Shown in pieces: positions 1-9,380 of a stretch of 64,000 nt of DNA. The stretch is from positions 3,100,001 to 3,164,000 of the forward strand of contig NZ_JASKUT010000001.1 of the NCBI RefSeq assembly GCF_030167925.1, written 5' to 3'. The translations under genes were made by a program, and so were the position numbers. The notes under the pieces are model-generated. The model had not been told where the DNA came from and did no database searches. It saw only the letters and a program-made list of their open reading frames with translations. This DNA is from Paenibacillus silviterrae (GTDB taxonomy: Bacteria > Bacillota > Bacilli > Paenibacillales > NBRC-103111). Within the stretch, counting starts at the first letter, position 1. Each line of letters starts with the position of its first letter.

Positions 1-3000
1 ATCGCAGCTTTTCTCGCGTCTCCGCTAAATGGCATGGTCAGCTCTACAGGATGATTGGGATCGATCGTTACTCCAGACAAGGTGAAGTCGATGACCTTGC
101 CTGCCTGCTTAAACTTCAGAGGATCCATATTGGACAAGTCAGGTGTTGTAATTTCTTGTGTCTTGATACTTGCATTGGCAGCTATACTCGCACCGCCCAA
201 ATTCATACTAATGCCGCTTCCCATACCGACCACCTTGGTACTAGGACTTATTCCTACCGTAGTATTTAGCGGCACAGACCGGAATATATCAATGGAATAC
301 GTTTTGACGACTGCGTTCCCTTGAATTACATCAACTTCCATGATATTCGAGCCGCTTTGAAGTGTTCCTGCCGGCTCCAAGTACCCGCCATTTACAACGC
401 CCCCGCGTACAACCAAATGAGCAGAAGGGGAATGATTAAAGGCAAGCTTCACCGTAGAAGTTTCATTTGCCACTAAGGCTGAGTAGTTGACAGGCTCTAT
501 CCTAGTGATCTTCGTCTGCATGTCCGTTGCAAAAAGTTCAAGGAATCCGGGATCTGCCGGCTCCCGATTAATCAAAGCGTAGTATATCCGAACTGATCCA
601 GTAGCAGAAATAACTTGAATCTCCACTGTGTTTGGGAACAATCCTGTATTAGGTAATGATATGGAGAGCGGCTGTCCATTGTACGAATTGCCGTTCACTT
701 TTATCTGCGCTCCTGAAGCAGTCGTAGCTGCCGTCAGAGTGATGCTGGTTTGGGTAAACGGAACAATCCGCTTCGAATATCCGTAGGTCAGCACTTGGTT
801 AGTAACATCTTCATCGTCCAGCTTCAGAAAACTCAAGATCGCACTGGAAGCTCCGGGATCACTAACCCCAAATTCATATGTCTTTATACTCCCGTAAGTA
901 TTCACTACAGAAATCGTGAAGCTATTGGCGGTAGCGACACTCACGGTAAAACTCCCGTCTGGCATAAGAGAATAAGTATCAGCCGTTACGGATACTTGGC
1001 TCGCTCCGTATATTTGTCCGGATAAAATAGGTACCGTTCCCGGTGTCCGTTCGATCGTATAGCTATATACATTGTTGTTTACCGTAGGCCCGATCAAAGA
1101 AGCCCCGGAACTTACCGTTAACCCAATAATTCCACTTTCGTGGGGAAGAGGTGCCGTTATGAAATTGACCACCGGATTATCCAAGCTCTCGTTGCCGAGT
1201 GTATCCATAGCCTTAATCTCTATGCCATAAGCCGTGTCAGGCAGCAATCCTTCTAACTGATAATGTAGGGTTTCGCCTGATCCTGTCTCCGTACGCAGCA
1301 CAGTACCAAGATACGGATTCTTCAAAATAATCTTGTAAGCAGCAATCCCATTCTCATCCGTTGCCGCCATCCAATGGACCTCAGCACTATGATACGTTAC
1401 CTGTGTTACGGAAGCTGTTTTATTAGGAAAGACCGGATTACTTGGTAATCCTGATAAAAGCACGGTTCCTGGCAAGCTTCGTTCTTCCGACCAGTCATTC
1501 AGTGTATAAATACCAATTTTTTTGGCTCCTGCCGGCACCTGCGTATTCATTGGAATCATTACTCTCATAAGGCTTGAGTAATAGCTCGCCCCATAAGGAT
1601 CCACAATACCTATGGACTGAACGGGTGAGCCGCTTTCGTTCAAAAAATAGACGGCGTATCTATTTTCTGAAGAAGGTGCATTCCATGTTAGCTCGCCCCC
1701 AATTTGATCGGAGTCCGGATCCAGGTCAGTAAAACTTAAATTGGAAGGCGATGTTACCTCTCCAATTGAGTAAGGTAGCGGTGCATCGGCTGGGACTTGA
1801 TCCCAGTACATGGCAGGCATATACTCGCGGGAGATATACCCGTCTTTCTCTACAGTAAGATGAAACAAGTCATCCGGCGGTTCGTTCCACTCTTTCGAAA
1901 GGGTTACCTCATAAGTGGCTGCTCCGCTCTTAGGAACACGAGCAAGCACATATGGTTTGTAGGAGCTGTTCTTAAAAACAATCACATAATTGTCGAACGT
2001 GGATTCATCCTGAGATGCGTTCCATGTGAACTTGGGCCGCACTACCCCCTCAAGAGGATTCATATCAGCCATTCCAAAATGATTTGGCTTGAATTCGGTA
2101 TTATCCAGAAGTGGAGTGTAGGCCGCTGTGCGAGTCTCCCCGCCGTTAACTAAATATAGGCGAATTCCGACGGCGTCAGCCGGTATTGCGGTCCCTTGCG
2201 GAATTCCAAGATAATAATTGCTGGTAAGCTGCCCGGCAATAACTTCGCCTAAGCTGCCCGCCGTTGTTCCGTCCGACTTCTCGAAATAAGCTTTGAAATG
2301 CTGTTCGGCATAATAGTCCGATTTCATCCAGTACATCGTCCCGCCGATTTTTCCTTTCGCCGGATCCCCATCTACAAACTCCAGCTGATAAGGCTGGCCA
2401 AACGGGATTAAGGTAGCGCTATACGTTGTACTGCCTTCTATATACACATAGTCCTCATAATAAACAAATTCTTCAAGGTCATCATACACTCTGATTTGAT
2501 ACTGGCCAGGGTACATGTTTGAGAAGGTTACCCTTCCATTCTCATCGGTCTCTCCGGTTGTTCGATATCGGGAACCTTGTCTGGATGCCTTTACCGTTAT
2601 CCCGCTTGAAGCAGGGAGTATGGCTCCGGAGTTCCATTGGTTTACCTGCAATGATATCGAGCTGTTTCCAGGAGTAATATAGTAGCCGGCCCCCCCGTTA
2701 TCAACATTTACTACCGGTCCTTCCACGTCGCCTGCCATGGTCTGAAAGGTCACTTTATAGAACTGCCCCGGATCGAAGCCCATATCGGAATGAAGTGTTT
2801 GAAATTCCGATCCACTAAAACCATATCCTTTGAAATAATCTATAGGATTCCCTTCGACACCAACCAACGGAACGGGAGTGCCGTCCATTTTGTATACACG
2901 AATAAGTACTTTGTCTATTTTGGAAAGCGGAGGTATCGTATATTGAAATAACATTTCATTGTCATTATACAATTGCACACCGGGATTCATTACAGCTTTA

Positions 3001-4271
3001 GGTTGTAAATCAGCGTCCGGATAGGCTTGTAACGGAATAAGCTGAGCGGGTGATCCTAAATCCATGTATTCGTATAAATTGGGGTTGATAAAACCGAACC
3101 AGTATGTCGGATAATACCCCTCCGCATTAGCTCCCCATCCCCACGCCGCTCCGCTTGTTGTAACGACAAAGTTTCTGCTGCTCGCAGCTTGAATGGACTT
3201 GATTCCTGTTACTTCCGACGCTACTTGTATAAAAGATAAATATTGACGAGTCCATAAATCGTCGGTTATCTGCTTGTTGTAATTGCTGCCGGCACCATAG
3301 GTCGTGCCGTCAGACATCATCATGATTGTGTGCGATATCCCGGAGGATACACTTACAGGTGTCTTCCCTGCTGGAAGAGGAATTTCGGTCGGAACGTTCC
3401 TATTGTCCGTATTCCCGAGACCTAGCTCCCCATTACCATTAGATCCCCATCCATATAGCTTGCCGCCACCATAGGCAAACGACCTTGGAGAAGTGGAATC
3501 TGCCGAAATCCAAGTCATTCCATTGAACACTTCCGCGGCAAGGTTAGCTGAATTGGTTGTTCCATCGCCGAGCTGTCCACTATAATTGGCCCCCCACGCG
3601 AAAACCTTTCCGTCTGATCTCAAGGCAAGAGCGTGGTTGCTGCCAGCTGCGACCTGAATGATATCCGTCAGCTCGGAATCCGTCTGGTCTTTCACAATAA
3701 TGGGAGTGGCGCTCTCCGACACAGAGCCATAACCAAGCTCACCAAATGGACCATTTCCCCATGCGTACAGTTTTTTATCACTGCCTATGGCATAAGCTGT
3801 CGATTGCGAAGCGGCTATCGCCGTAATTGTTGGAAGACCAGGCACTTTTGTTGGGGTTGTGCTTTGAAGTCCACCATAGCTAGCAAGCGTTCCCCATATG
3901 TAAACTTCTCCCGTGCCGGTAAGGGCCAGCGTATAGCTTCCCCCTGCCTTGACATCCACAACGTTACTAAGTCCAGCAACCTGCTTCATGATAAGGGAAT
4001 GGGAGGTAGTATAGGAAGATTGAGTATAGGCTGACCCTGCATTCGTTCCGTCACCCAGCTGATACAGGTCGTTCTTCCCCCAAGCCCATACCGTTCCGTC
4101 CTTTGCTAGAGCAACCGTATGCGAGCTGCTGCCGGTTATCTTCTCATATCCCGGTGGAGGCTGTATCTGTGCCGAAGCATGACCCGAGAAGGGAAACAAC
4201 GTGGAAACAACCAAAAGGAAGGCCAACCAAGCGTGAACCCATCCTTTTATGCTACTTGCTTGAAAATTCAT
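1..4271 (-). CDS. Large secreted RCC1-repeat / FN3 / cadherin-like protein, C-terminus beyond window
   Basis: An uninterrupted frame runs from an ATG at 4271 to the left edge, giving about 1423 residues without a stop, so the protein is truncated only by the window. Residues 1-34 form a signal peptide ending near GHASA. Residues about 45-400 carry RCC1-type units (HTVALAKDGTVWAWG, YQLGDGT), which normally fold as a seven-bladed propeller. A carboxypeptidase-regulatory-like Ig module lies near 537-597, an FN3 module near 945-1035, and two cadherin-like beta-sandwich modules near 1140-1235 and 1237-1320. Known proteins of this make-up are exported or wall-associated; the ligand is unknown. The ribosome site (GGGAG) is 12 bases from the ATG, rather far. 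It follows the AlkD-type gene on the same strand after about 107 bases. Confidence 0.85.
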   Translation of the reverse strand, partial: MNFQASSIKGWVHAWLAFLLVVSTLFPFSGHASAQIQPPPGYEKITGSSSHTVALAKDGTVWAWGKNDLYQLGDGTNAGSAYTQSSYTTSHSLIMKQVAGLSNVVDVKAGGSYTLALTGTGEVYIWGTLASYGGLQSTTPTKVPGLPTITAIAASQSTAYAIGSDKKLYAWGNGPFGELGYGSVSESATPIIVKDQTDSELTDIIQVAAGSNHALALRSDGKVFAWGANYSGQLGDGTTNSANLAAEVFNGMTWISADSTSPRSFAYGGGKLYGWGSNGNGELGLGNTDNRNVPTEIPLPAGKTPVSVSSGISHTIMMMSDGTTYGAGSNYNKQITDDLWTRQYLSFIQVASEVTGIKSIQAASSRNFVVTTSGAAWGWGANAEGYYPTYWFGFINPNLYEYMDLGSPAQLIPLQAYPDADLQPKAVMNPGVQLYNDNEMLFQYTIPPLSKIDKVLIRVYKMDGTPVPLVGVEGNPIDYFKGYGFSGSEFQTLHSDMGFDPGQFYKVTFQTMAGDVEGPVVNVDNGGAGYYITPGNSSISLQVNQWNSGAILPASSGITVKASRQGSRYRTTGETDENGRVTFSNMYPGQYQIRVYDDLEEFVYYEDYVYIEGSTTYSATLIPFGQPYQLEFVDGDPAKGKIGGTMYWMKSDYYAEQHFKAYFEKSDGTTAGSLGEVIAGQLTSNYYLGIPQGTAIPADAVGIRLYLVNGGETRTAAYTPLLDNTEFKPNHFGMADMNPLEGVVRPKFTWNASQDESTFDNYVIVFKNSSYKPYVLARVPKSGAATYEVTLSKEWNEPPDDLFHLTVEKDGYISREYMPAMYWDQVPADAPLPYSIGEVTSPSNLSFTDLDPDSDQIGGELTWNAPSSENRYAVYFLNESGSPVQSIGIVDPYGASYYSSLMRVMIPMNTQVPAGAKKIGIYTLNDWSEERSLPGTVLLSGLPSNPVFPNKTASVTQVTYHSAEVHWMAATDENGIAAYKIILKNPYLGTVLRTETGSGETLHYQLEGLLPDTAYGIEIKAMDTLGNESLDNPVVNFITAPLPHESGIIGLTVSSGASLIGPTVNNNVYSYTIERTPGTVPILSGQIYGASQVSVTADTYSLMPDGSFTVSVATANSFTISVVNTYGSIKTYEFGVSDPGASSAILSFLKLDDEDVTNQVLTYGYSKRIVPFTQTSITLTAATTASGAQIKVNGNSYNGQPLSISLPNTGLFPNTVEIQVISATGSVRIYYALINREPADPGFLELFATDMQTKITRIEPVNYSALVANETSTVKLAFNHSPSAHLVVRGGVVNGGYLEPAGTLQSGSNIMEVDVIQGNAVVKTYSIDIFRSVPLNTTVGISPSTKVVGMGSGISMNLGGASIAANASIKTQEITTPDLSNMDPLKFKQAGKVIDFTLSGVTIDPNHPVELTMPFSGDARKAA

Positions 4272-4378
4272 TAACCAGATCAACTCCCGGACATCTGAAG
4301 ATTTTGTCGATACTTATAGTTAATTATATCTAGCTTTTGGAAGCATTCCTAGTTCTTTTTTCATTTCAAAAGGTTAAA

Positions 4379-5065
4379 TTATTCACATCTTTCCCCTTCA
4401 CCCACATGCTTCAGCGCCTCCCTGACGCTCAGCGGGGACAGCGGTGTCTCCGCCACGAAGCGCTGTACCGCCTCCGGCGACGTCTTCGCATATTCGCGGA
4501 GCGCCCAGCCGATGCCCTTGCGAATAAAAAACTCCTGCTCATGAGCACAGCGGCGAATCAACCGGAAAAGCAGCTCCTCGTCGGTCTTCTCCTTGTAGCC
4601 GAGCTGAAACAGCAAGGCCGTACGCCGAAGCCATAGGTTGTCCGAGCCGATCCAGCGCTCCGTATAGGCAGGAATCAGCTCGGAAAAGCGCAGCAGATGC
4701 CCGCCGACCAGCTTCGAGGCAAGCAAATCAACCGTATCCCACCAGGACTTGGTGACGATCAGCTTTTCCAAATAGTCAAGATGCCCACGTTCCGCCTTCT
4801 TCACGTGCTTTTCCAGCAGTCCCTGCGCGACATACTGAAATTCCCGCTCCGGCAGTGTCCACAGCTCCTCCGCCACACCAAGCAGCTCTCCCCCCTTCGG
4901 AATGCCGTACTCCTTCACAAACTCGCGCACCAATACCCTTCTTTCCGGTGTCTTGATTCCCAAGAACGGGAACTGATGCTTCATATAAGCTTCCATCGGC
5001 CCTGCTTTTTCCGCGATGGCGCAGGCTCGCATCCGTTCCACCAACAGTTCCGTATATTGACGCAT
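4379..5065 (-). CDS. AlkD-type DNA alkylation repair glycosylase
   Basis: HEAT-like-repeat DNA glycosylase of the AlkC/AlkD superfamily, which removes cationic N3- and N7-alkylpurines without base flipping. From the ATG at 5065 the protein has 228 residues, near the usual size. The motif KSWWDTVD at about 106-113 contains the Trp and Asp that correspond to W109 and D113 of characterised AlkD, and NLWLRRTALL follows near 145-153 with the conserved Arg. The 5065 start is chosen because AAGGAGG lies 8 bases upstream; an in-frame start at 5092 adds nine residues and has no ribosome site. Cytoplasmic. Adjacent genes give no functional link. Confidence 0.85.
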   Translation of the reverse strand: MRQYTELLVERMRACAIAEKAGPMEAYMKHQFPFLGIKTPERRVLVREFVKEYGIPKGGELLGVAEELWTLPEREFQYVAQGLLEKHVKKAERGHLDYLEKLIVTKSWWDTVDLLASKLVGGHLLRFSELIPAYTERWIGSDNLWLRRTALLFQLGYKEKTDEELLFRLIRRCAHEQEFFIRKGIGWALREYAKTSPEAVQRFVAETPLSPLSVREALKHVGEGERCE

Positions 5066-5100
5066 TCGCAACAGCCTCCTTATACCTACCATAAAAACAC

Positions 5101-5129
5101 AAAAAGAGCAGCCATGTCGACTGCTCTTT
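5101..5129 (-). terminator. Rho-independent terminator of the stalk-domain gene
   Basis: The nine-base stem AAAGAGCAG / CTGCTCTTT with a nine-base loop is followed on the minus strand by T residues. It sits 11 bases after the stop of the gene at 5140-5958 and just ahead of the AlkD-type gene. Confidence 0.8.
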
Positions 5130-5139
5130 CGCTCATTAC

Positions 5140-5958
5140 TTATTCTGTTACTACAACCGATTGGGACTCAGCTTCCCAATCCACTTTTGCCTTCAGCGAC
5201 TCGCTGATAAAACGAACAGGTACCATCGTGCTGCCGTCGTAAATTTCGCCCGGCACTTCCAGCGTTACTTCTTTACCGTCAACAGTTGCTGTTGTGTTGC
5301 CGATCTCCAGCTTTACGGTAATGCCGTTCTTCACAACGGTAACCGTGCGGGTTTCCTCATCCCAGCTTACTTCCGCTTTAAGAGATTCCGCGATGGCACG
5401 GAAAGGAACCAGTGTGCTGCCGTCTTTAATGAATGGGGCTACCTCGAAATTCGGCTCTTCCCCGTTCACGAAGGCTTTCACGCCTTTCTTGCCCAGCTTG
5501 TCGAGGAACTTGCCCAGCTTCTTGTACAGCTCCAGGTTCGCCGGATCCAGCTTGATCGCTTCCTTCTGCACATCAGCCGCCACCTCAACTTCGCCGGTTG
5601 CTTCCAGCTCGTCAGCCTTTTCGGACAATGCAGCGGAAGCCGTTACATCAATACCGTATTTGCTGCTCAGCAGATCGGCGATCACGGCGCCGGCTGGCTT
5701 ATCCTTCACATTCTGGTAAGCGCGCTCCAGCCCTTTGTAGCCATTGCCGTATGTATCGTAAGTAACGGAGGTTACCGTGGCGGAGCCTTCCGTTTTTACT
5801 TTCACATCGGTTTCTTTCTTCGTTTCGGTTACTGCAGGCTTGTTCTCCGGAGCGTTGCCGTGCCCGCCCTTATCTTCCTTTGGCGCAGCCAGTGCCGAAC
5901 CCGCGACGAGAGAGAATGATAGGACGGCGGACATAATGGTTACCATAGATTTTTTCAT
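5140..5958 (-). CDS. Secreted protein with tandem copper-amine-oxidase N-terminal (stalk) domains
   Basis: 272 residues. A clear signal peptide is cleaved after SALA. A low-complexity Lys/Glu-rich stretch follows, then a helical segment near 100-155 that looks TPR-like. The C-terminal half holds two copies of the copper amine oxidase N1 fold, recognised by DGSTLVPFRAIAESL and DGSTMVPVRFISESL. In Paenibacillus this domain is a common extracellular beta-sandwich with no amine oxidase activity. AAGGAGG precedes the ATG at good spacing. A strong terminator follows, so it is probably monocistronic. Function unknown beyond export. Confidence 0.85.
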   Translation of the reverse strand: MKKSMVTIMSAVLSFSLVAGSALAAPKEDKGGHGNAPENKPAVTETKKETDVKVKTEGSATVTSVTYDTYGNGYKGLERAYQNVKDKPAGAVIADLLSSKYGIDVTASAALSEKADELEATGEVEVAADVQKEAIKLDPANLELYKKLGKFLDKLGKKGVKAFVNGEEPNFEVAPFIKDGSTLVPFRAIAESLKAEVSWDEETRTVTVVKNGITVKLEIGNTTATVDGKEVTLEVPGEIYDGSTMVPVRFISESLKAKVDWEAESQSVVVTE

Positions 5959-6061
5959 AAGATAATTCCTCCTTGGTGTCAGAGCGTCTAGGCCCGATTT
6001 ATACTATATCATTCTTGGACAGTTTCGTGTTTAAGAGGGTTGCAGGTTCACCGGCAGAAAA

Positions 6062-7078
6062 TTATTCCAACGGATTTCGGTATTTTTCAAACTTCCGAAG
6101 CACTAGCCGCACCTGGTCCACTCGCTCCTCAAGGCCTCCGAACAGCAGCCGGTAAGGGATTCGGCGCATGGCCAGCTCGGCCAGCAGCTGCCTCTGAAAC
6201 ACATGGCGATGCACCTCACCCGAACGATCCCAGGTGTCGTCATACGGAATATCGTCGGAGCAGACAAAGACCAGATCATACCGCGACGCGGCCCGGTCGG
6301 CAAGCAGCTCCAGGCGAGGGTCCGCCTCGCCATGATAATATCGCGCGAACAGACACGTGGTCAGTGCATTGGTATCCACGAACAACACATCCTGCGCTTG
6401 CTCCGCGAGCCGGTCCTCACGCTCCAGATGGCCTTCGGCAATCTCCACCAGCTGTTGCGGTGTAAGCCGCCGTTCCACCTGATGCCGCTCCCAATATTCC
6501 CGGCCGTATTCCGGCATCCAGGTCGAACGATACACTTCGGCAAGTTTGGCGGCCAGTGTGGTTTTGCCTGTAGAGGGAGCTCCGAGCAGAACCACTCTGG
6601 TAATAAGATCCCGGTAAACGAGGGGCTCGACGAGATGACGATACGCATAGGCTCCGCCCCGGACGGCCGTACCGGACACGGCATACTGCAAACGCTTCGG
6701 ATCCACTTGCCGGTTCACAGCCCCCAGTGCAGCGCTCATGTGCTCTCCGTACGGCTCACTGGAATAAAAATGGGTCACCCGACGTCCCTTCAACAAACCC
6801 AAAATATACTCCTCGTGCCTGCGTTTGATCTCCAGGGTATACCCAACCTCAGCCGGTCCGTCCCATGCCTCCAGCACCGTCACCTCCGGGTACCGCTCCC
6901 GAATCCACCCTGATCTTACAGGGAGAGGGATCGCGGTCACTTCCGGGCTATCGTAAATAACCACGATAACCTCATCCGTTTCCTTCAGTGCCGTCTCGAT
7001 CAAATATTGATGTCCGCGGTGAAGCGGAGCAAATTTGCCCAGCGTGAGTCCCACCTTTTTCCGAACAATCGGTTCCAT
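6062..7078 (-). CDS. nadR: NadR-type bifunctional NMN adenylyltransferase / ribosylnicotinamide kinase
   Basis: 338 residues with two domains. Residues 8-150 are an NMN adenylyltransferase-like nucleotidyltransferase (LGKFAPLHRGHQ). Residues 160-330 are a kinase with a Walker A motif GAPSTGKTT at 166-174 and a second acidic motif FVDTNA. NadR proteins phosphorylate nicotinamide riboside and adenylate the product, yielding NAD. The helix-turn-helix of enterobacterial NadR is absent, so it is probably enzymatic only. Its ATG overlaps the pnuC stop by one base (TAATG), indicating translational coupling. Uptake by PnuC and trapping by NadR form one salvage route, and the NrtR protein upstream is the likely regulator. 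Confidence 0.9.
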   Translation of the reverse strand: MEPIVRKKVGLTLGKFAPLHRGHQYLIETALKETDEVIVVIYDSPEVTAIPLPVRSGWIRERYPEVTVLEAWDGPAEVGYTLEIKRRHEEYILGLLKGRRVTHFYSSEPYGEHMSAALGAVNRQVDPKRLQYAVSGTAVRGGAYAYRHLVEPLVYRDLITRVVLLGAPSTGKTTLAAKLAEVYRSTWMPEYGREYWERHQVERRLTPQQLVEIAEGHLEREDRLAEQAQDVLFVDTNALTTCLFARYYHGEADPRLELLADRAASRYDLVFVCSDDIPYDDTWDRSGEVHRHVFQRQLLAELAMRRIPYRLLFGGLEERVDQVRLVLRKFEKYRNPLE

Positions 7079-7743
7079 TAGCCTCTGACCTCCCCGCTTT
7101 GCTGCATACGATACCCATGCTTCCAGCTGAACAGCCCCGCCGTCGCAATCCCCAGAAATATGACATACAAGAACGCCAGCATATAAAGCTCCTTATAGGC
7201 ATACATGCCGATTGACAACACATCGACAACAATCCATACGTACCAGCTCTCCACTACCCGGCGCGACAGCAAATATTGGGCGATGACGCTCAGCGTTGCG
7301 ATTAAGGCATCGGCGTATGGGATCGAAGCATCCGTATAACGTGCCAGCAGGTAGCCCCAGCCGACGGCAGCGAGGATGAGCACCAAGAAGAGAACCAGCC
7401 CTTCTCTTCTCTGTAACCTCGCGGATGGACGCACCTTCGCGCTTCCCCGATTCGTTACCCACACATACCAGCCATACAGACTTAAGACAAAGAAGAATAC
7501 CTGCAATGTCATATCGGCGTACAGCTTCACATCGTAGAACATATAGAAAAAGCAGGCTACATTGACCAAACCGATCGGCCAGCACCATAGATTCTCCCGT
7601 GCCGTTAGCCATACACTGAGCAACCCGGTTGTCGTAGCCGCGATCTCCACCGGTGTCGAGGAAGTAAAGTACGCTACAAGCAGCATGCACCCCATCAAGG
7701 CTGCCATCACAACAGGATGGTCCAAGCGATCCCAAGGCCTCAT
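7078..7743 (-). CDS. pnuC: PnuC nicotinamide riboside transporter
   Basis: About 221 residues with seven predicted membrane segments. The conserved PnuC signature WPIGLVNVACFFYMFYD and the following LYADMTLQ and LYGWYVW motifs are present. PnuC proteins facilitate diffusion of nicotinamide riboside, made unidirectional by intracellular phosphorylation, here by the coupled NadR. The ATG at 7743 lies 9 bases from AGGAGG; a GTG at 7746 is a weaker alternative. The ATGA-N5-TCAT element at 7761-7773 lies immediately upstream of the ribosome site. Confidence 0.92.
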   Translation of the reverse strand: MRPWDRLDHPVVMAALMGCMLLVAYFTSSTPVEIAATTTGLLSVWLTARENLWCWPIGLVNVACFFYMFYDVKLYADMTLQVFFFVLSLYGWYVWVTNRGSAKVRPSARLQRREGLVLFLVLILAAVGWGYLLARYTDASIPYADALIATLSVIAQYLLSRRVVESWYVWIVVDVLSIGMYAYKELYMLAFLYVIFLGIATAGLFSWKHGYRMQQSGEVRG

Positions 7744-7760
7744 CACTCATCATCCTCCTA

Positions 7761-7773
7761 ATGATATTCTCAT
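7761..7773. promoter_or_regulatory. Candidate NrtR operator upstream of pnuC
   Basis: The element ATGA-TATTC-TCAT is an inverted repeat with a five-base centre and is followed by AACG. The same 13-mer, differing at one centre base, occurs in front of nrtR at 8597-8609 (flanked by CGTT on the other side). Operator function is inferred from this pairing and the NrtR family's known role. Confidence 0.5.
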
Positions 7774-7804
7774 AACGACAATATTGAACTTTAAAAAAAT
7801 AAGC

Positions 7805-8572
7805 CTAGCTGTACAGAGACAGCTTCGGCGTCTCCCCCGCAAACCGATACAGCTGGGCTGCCCGTTGGGAAAATTCATTGGACTTCTTCGGCCTGCCATC
7901 CCTGTCGGTTGCTTCCTCCAGCAGTCCGCTGCGGCTTTGGGTCGATTTCATTTTGCGGATAAAATTGGCCTCTTGAAAATTCGGCACTACGGTTGTGATC
8001 ACCTGATACAGCTCGCTCAGGGTGAATTCCTCCGGTAGAAATTCCTTCGCGATCGTTGTGATCAGCATCTGCTCCCGAATTCTCTCCAATGCATCCGCTA
8101 CGATCTCTTTGTGATCGAAAGCCAACTGCAGCCGATTCAGGGCATCCTCTACCGGAAAAAGCCCTACCTCCGCCGCATCGTCGGCGGCACGCCGCCCTGC
8201 AAGCAGTCTCTCCTGTACGAGCGCCACATACGCGTGCGAGAGGATCCACCCGCGCGGATCGCGTCCAGGCTTGCTGTAAACCCCTAGGTAATCGATGTGC
8301 ACATCGGCTACCCCCGTTTCCTCCTGAAGCTCGCGCCTCGCCGTCTGCTCCATTGACTCCGTCTCCCTGGAGAAGCCGCCGGGAAGCGCCCACATCCCCT
8401 CAAACGGCCACACCTTCCGCCGTATCAGCAGCACCTTCAGCTCCCGCTTAGGCAGCGCCTTCGTCATTCTGGGCTGCGCCTCCGATGTAATGGTAAATAT
8501 CACGATGTCCGCGGGTGCTCCGTCCGGAGTCCGGTATTTGCTTGAGTTGTACTGACCGTCTTGTTCGTTCAT
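7805..8572 (-). CDS. nrtR: NrtR-family Nudix-domain transcriptional regulator of NAD metabolism
   Basis: About 255 residues. The N-terminal half is a Nudix domain with an intact Nudix box (GX5EX7REUXEEXGU) at about 66-88, and the C-terminal 100 residues resemble the winged helix of NrtR proteins (FTLSELYQVITTV). Characterised NrtR regulators bind ADP-ribose and repress NAD biosynthesis or salvage genes; most have a degenerate catalytic box, so the intact box leaves open an enzymatic role on ADP-ribose. It precedes pnuC-nadR in the same direction, and both it and pnuC carry the ATGA-N5-TCAT element. The ATG at 8572 is preferred over a TTG at 8575; the ribosome site is weak. Confidence 0.82.
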   Translation of the reverse strand: MNEQDGQYNSSKYRTPDGAPADIVIFTITSEAQPRMTKALPKRELKVLLIRRKVWPFEGMWALPGGFSRETESMEQTARRELQEETGVADVHIDYLGVYSKPGRDPRGWILSHAYVALVQERLLAGRRAADDAAEVGLFPVEDALNRLQLAFDHKEIVADALERIREQMLITTIAKEFLPEEFTLSELYQVITTVVPNFQEANFIRKMKSTQSRSGLLEEATDRDGRPKKSNEFSQRAAQLYRFAGETPKLSLYS

Positions 8573-8596
8573 CAAGCTGCATCACCATGTTTCGTT

Positions 8597-8609
8597 ATGA
8601 TATTTTCAT
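8597..8609. promoter_or_regulatory. Candidate NrtR operator upstream of nrtR
   Basis: ATGA-TATTT-TCAT inverted repeat preceded by CGTT, 25 bases before the nrtR start. A second TTCGTTAT sequence follows at 8619-8626. The match with 7761-7773 suggests autoregulation. Confidence 0.5.
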
Positions 8610-8625
8610 TTTGATATATTCGTTA

Positions 8626-9207
8626 TCAGGAGTCAATAGTTATATGGAACCAAGTGAACACAACGAAAATTACCATCCCGATGCCGAAGACAACGGCAGC
8701 CGACTTCATCCGAAATCCTGTCGTGTCGGGCAAGCAGAAGTAAATTAATGGATTGGCTCTCATCAAGTAGAGCAGGACCGCCAGTTCTCCAATCATTCCT
8801 GCCCCATGCTTTATGTAGAACACCGGCATATTCTTGTGTACCGAGTCCAAGGCAGCGAAGAATTGGGAAACAGGCCAGATGGCATTGCCGTTCTTAAGGA
8901 TGCCATAGGCCATATAAAACACTGCCAAATACCAGCCCCACTGCTTACCGAGCCACATGCCTGCCCCTGCAGCCAGCCCTACGGCCGACTGTAAATATAG
9001 CGCGATCATCAGCAGCATCGCTTCCATCCCCATCAACCCCGAGAGAGCGGCTATCGCCCGGGCTTGCGTCAGTTCAATGATCAAGGTAACCGCCCCGGTA
9101 ACAAAAAGCAGCACGGCCAAAATACTGACCCCGATAGGTCGTTCGTAGGAGAAATCGATAATCTCCTGCTCTCCGTTCCGGAATGTATTGGTTTGTAGGA
9201 GCGCCAT
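8626..9207 (-). CDS. Polytopic membrane protein of unknown function
   Basis: 193 residues with about four to five hydrophobic segments (for example IGVSILAVLLFVTGAVTLII and SAAVVFGIGMVIFVVFTWF). I do not recognise the family. AAAGGAGGGG lies at good spacing before the ATG. The stop at 8626 reaches into the nrtR upstream region, ending right beside the candidate operator there, so transcription reading through this gene would enter nrtR. A link to NAD uptake is not supported by sequence. Confidence 0.7.
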   Translation of the reverse strand: MALLQTNTFRNGEQEIIDFSYERPIGVSILAVLLFVTGAVTLIIELTQARAIAALSGLMGMEAMLLMIALYLQSAVGLAAGAGMWLGKQWGWYLAVFYMAYGILKNGNAIWPVSQFFAALDSVHKNMPVFYIKHGAGMIGELAVLLYLMRANPLIYFCLPDTTGFRMKSAAVVFGIGMVIFVVFTWFHITIDS

Positions 9208-9380
9208 TAGAAACCCCTCCTTTCATGATTCGTCATATTAATACAACGTCCGATGCTAAGTATATAGTTCTACTAAATACATAATTTTCCTGTGTCTTCG
9301 TTCATTAAAAAAATTTTAAGTAATAGCTTAATAAGCCTCACCCGAGTAGGCGAAGCTTAAAGAAAGCCGGTGGTATATGA

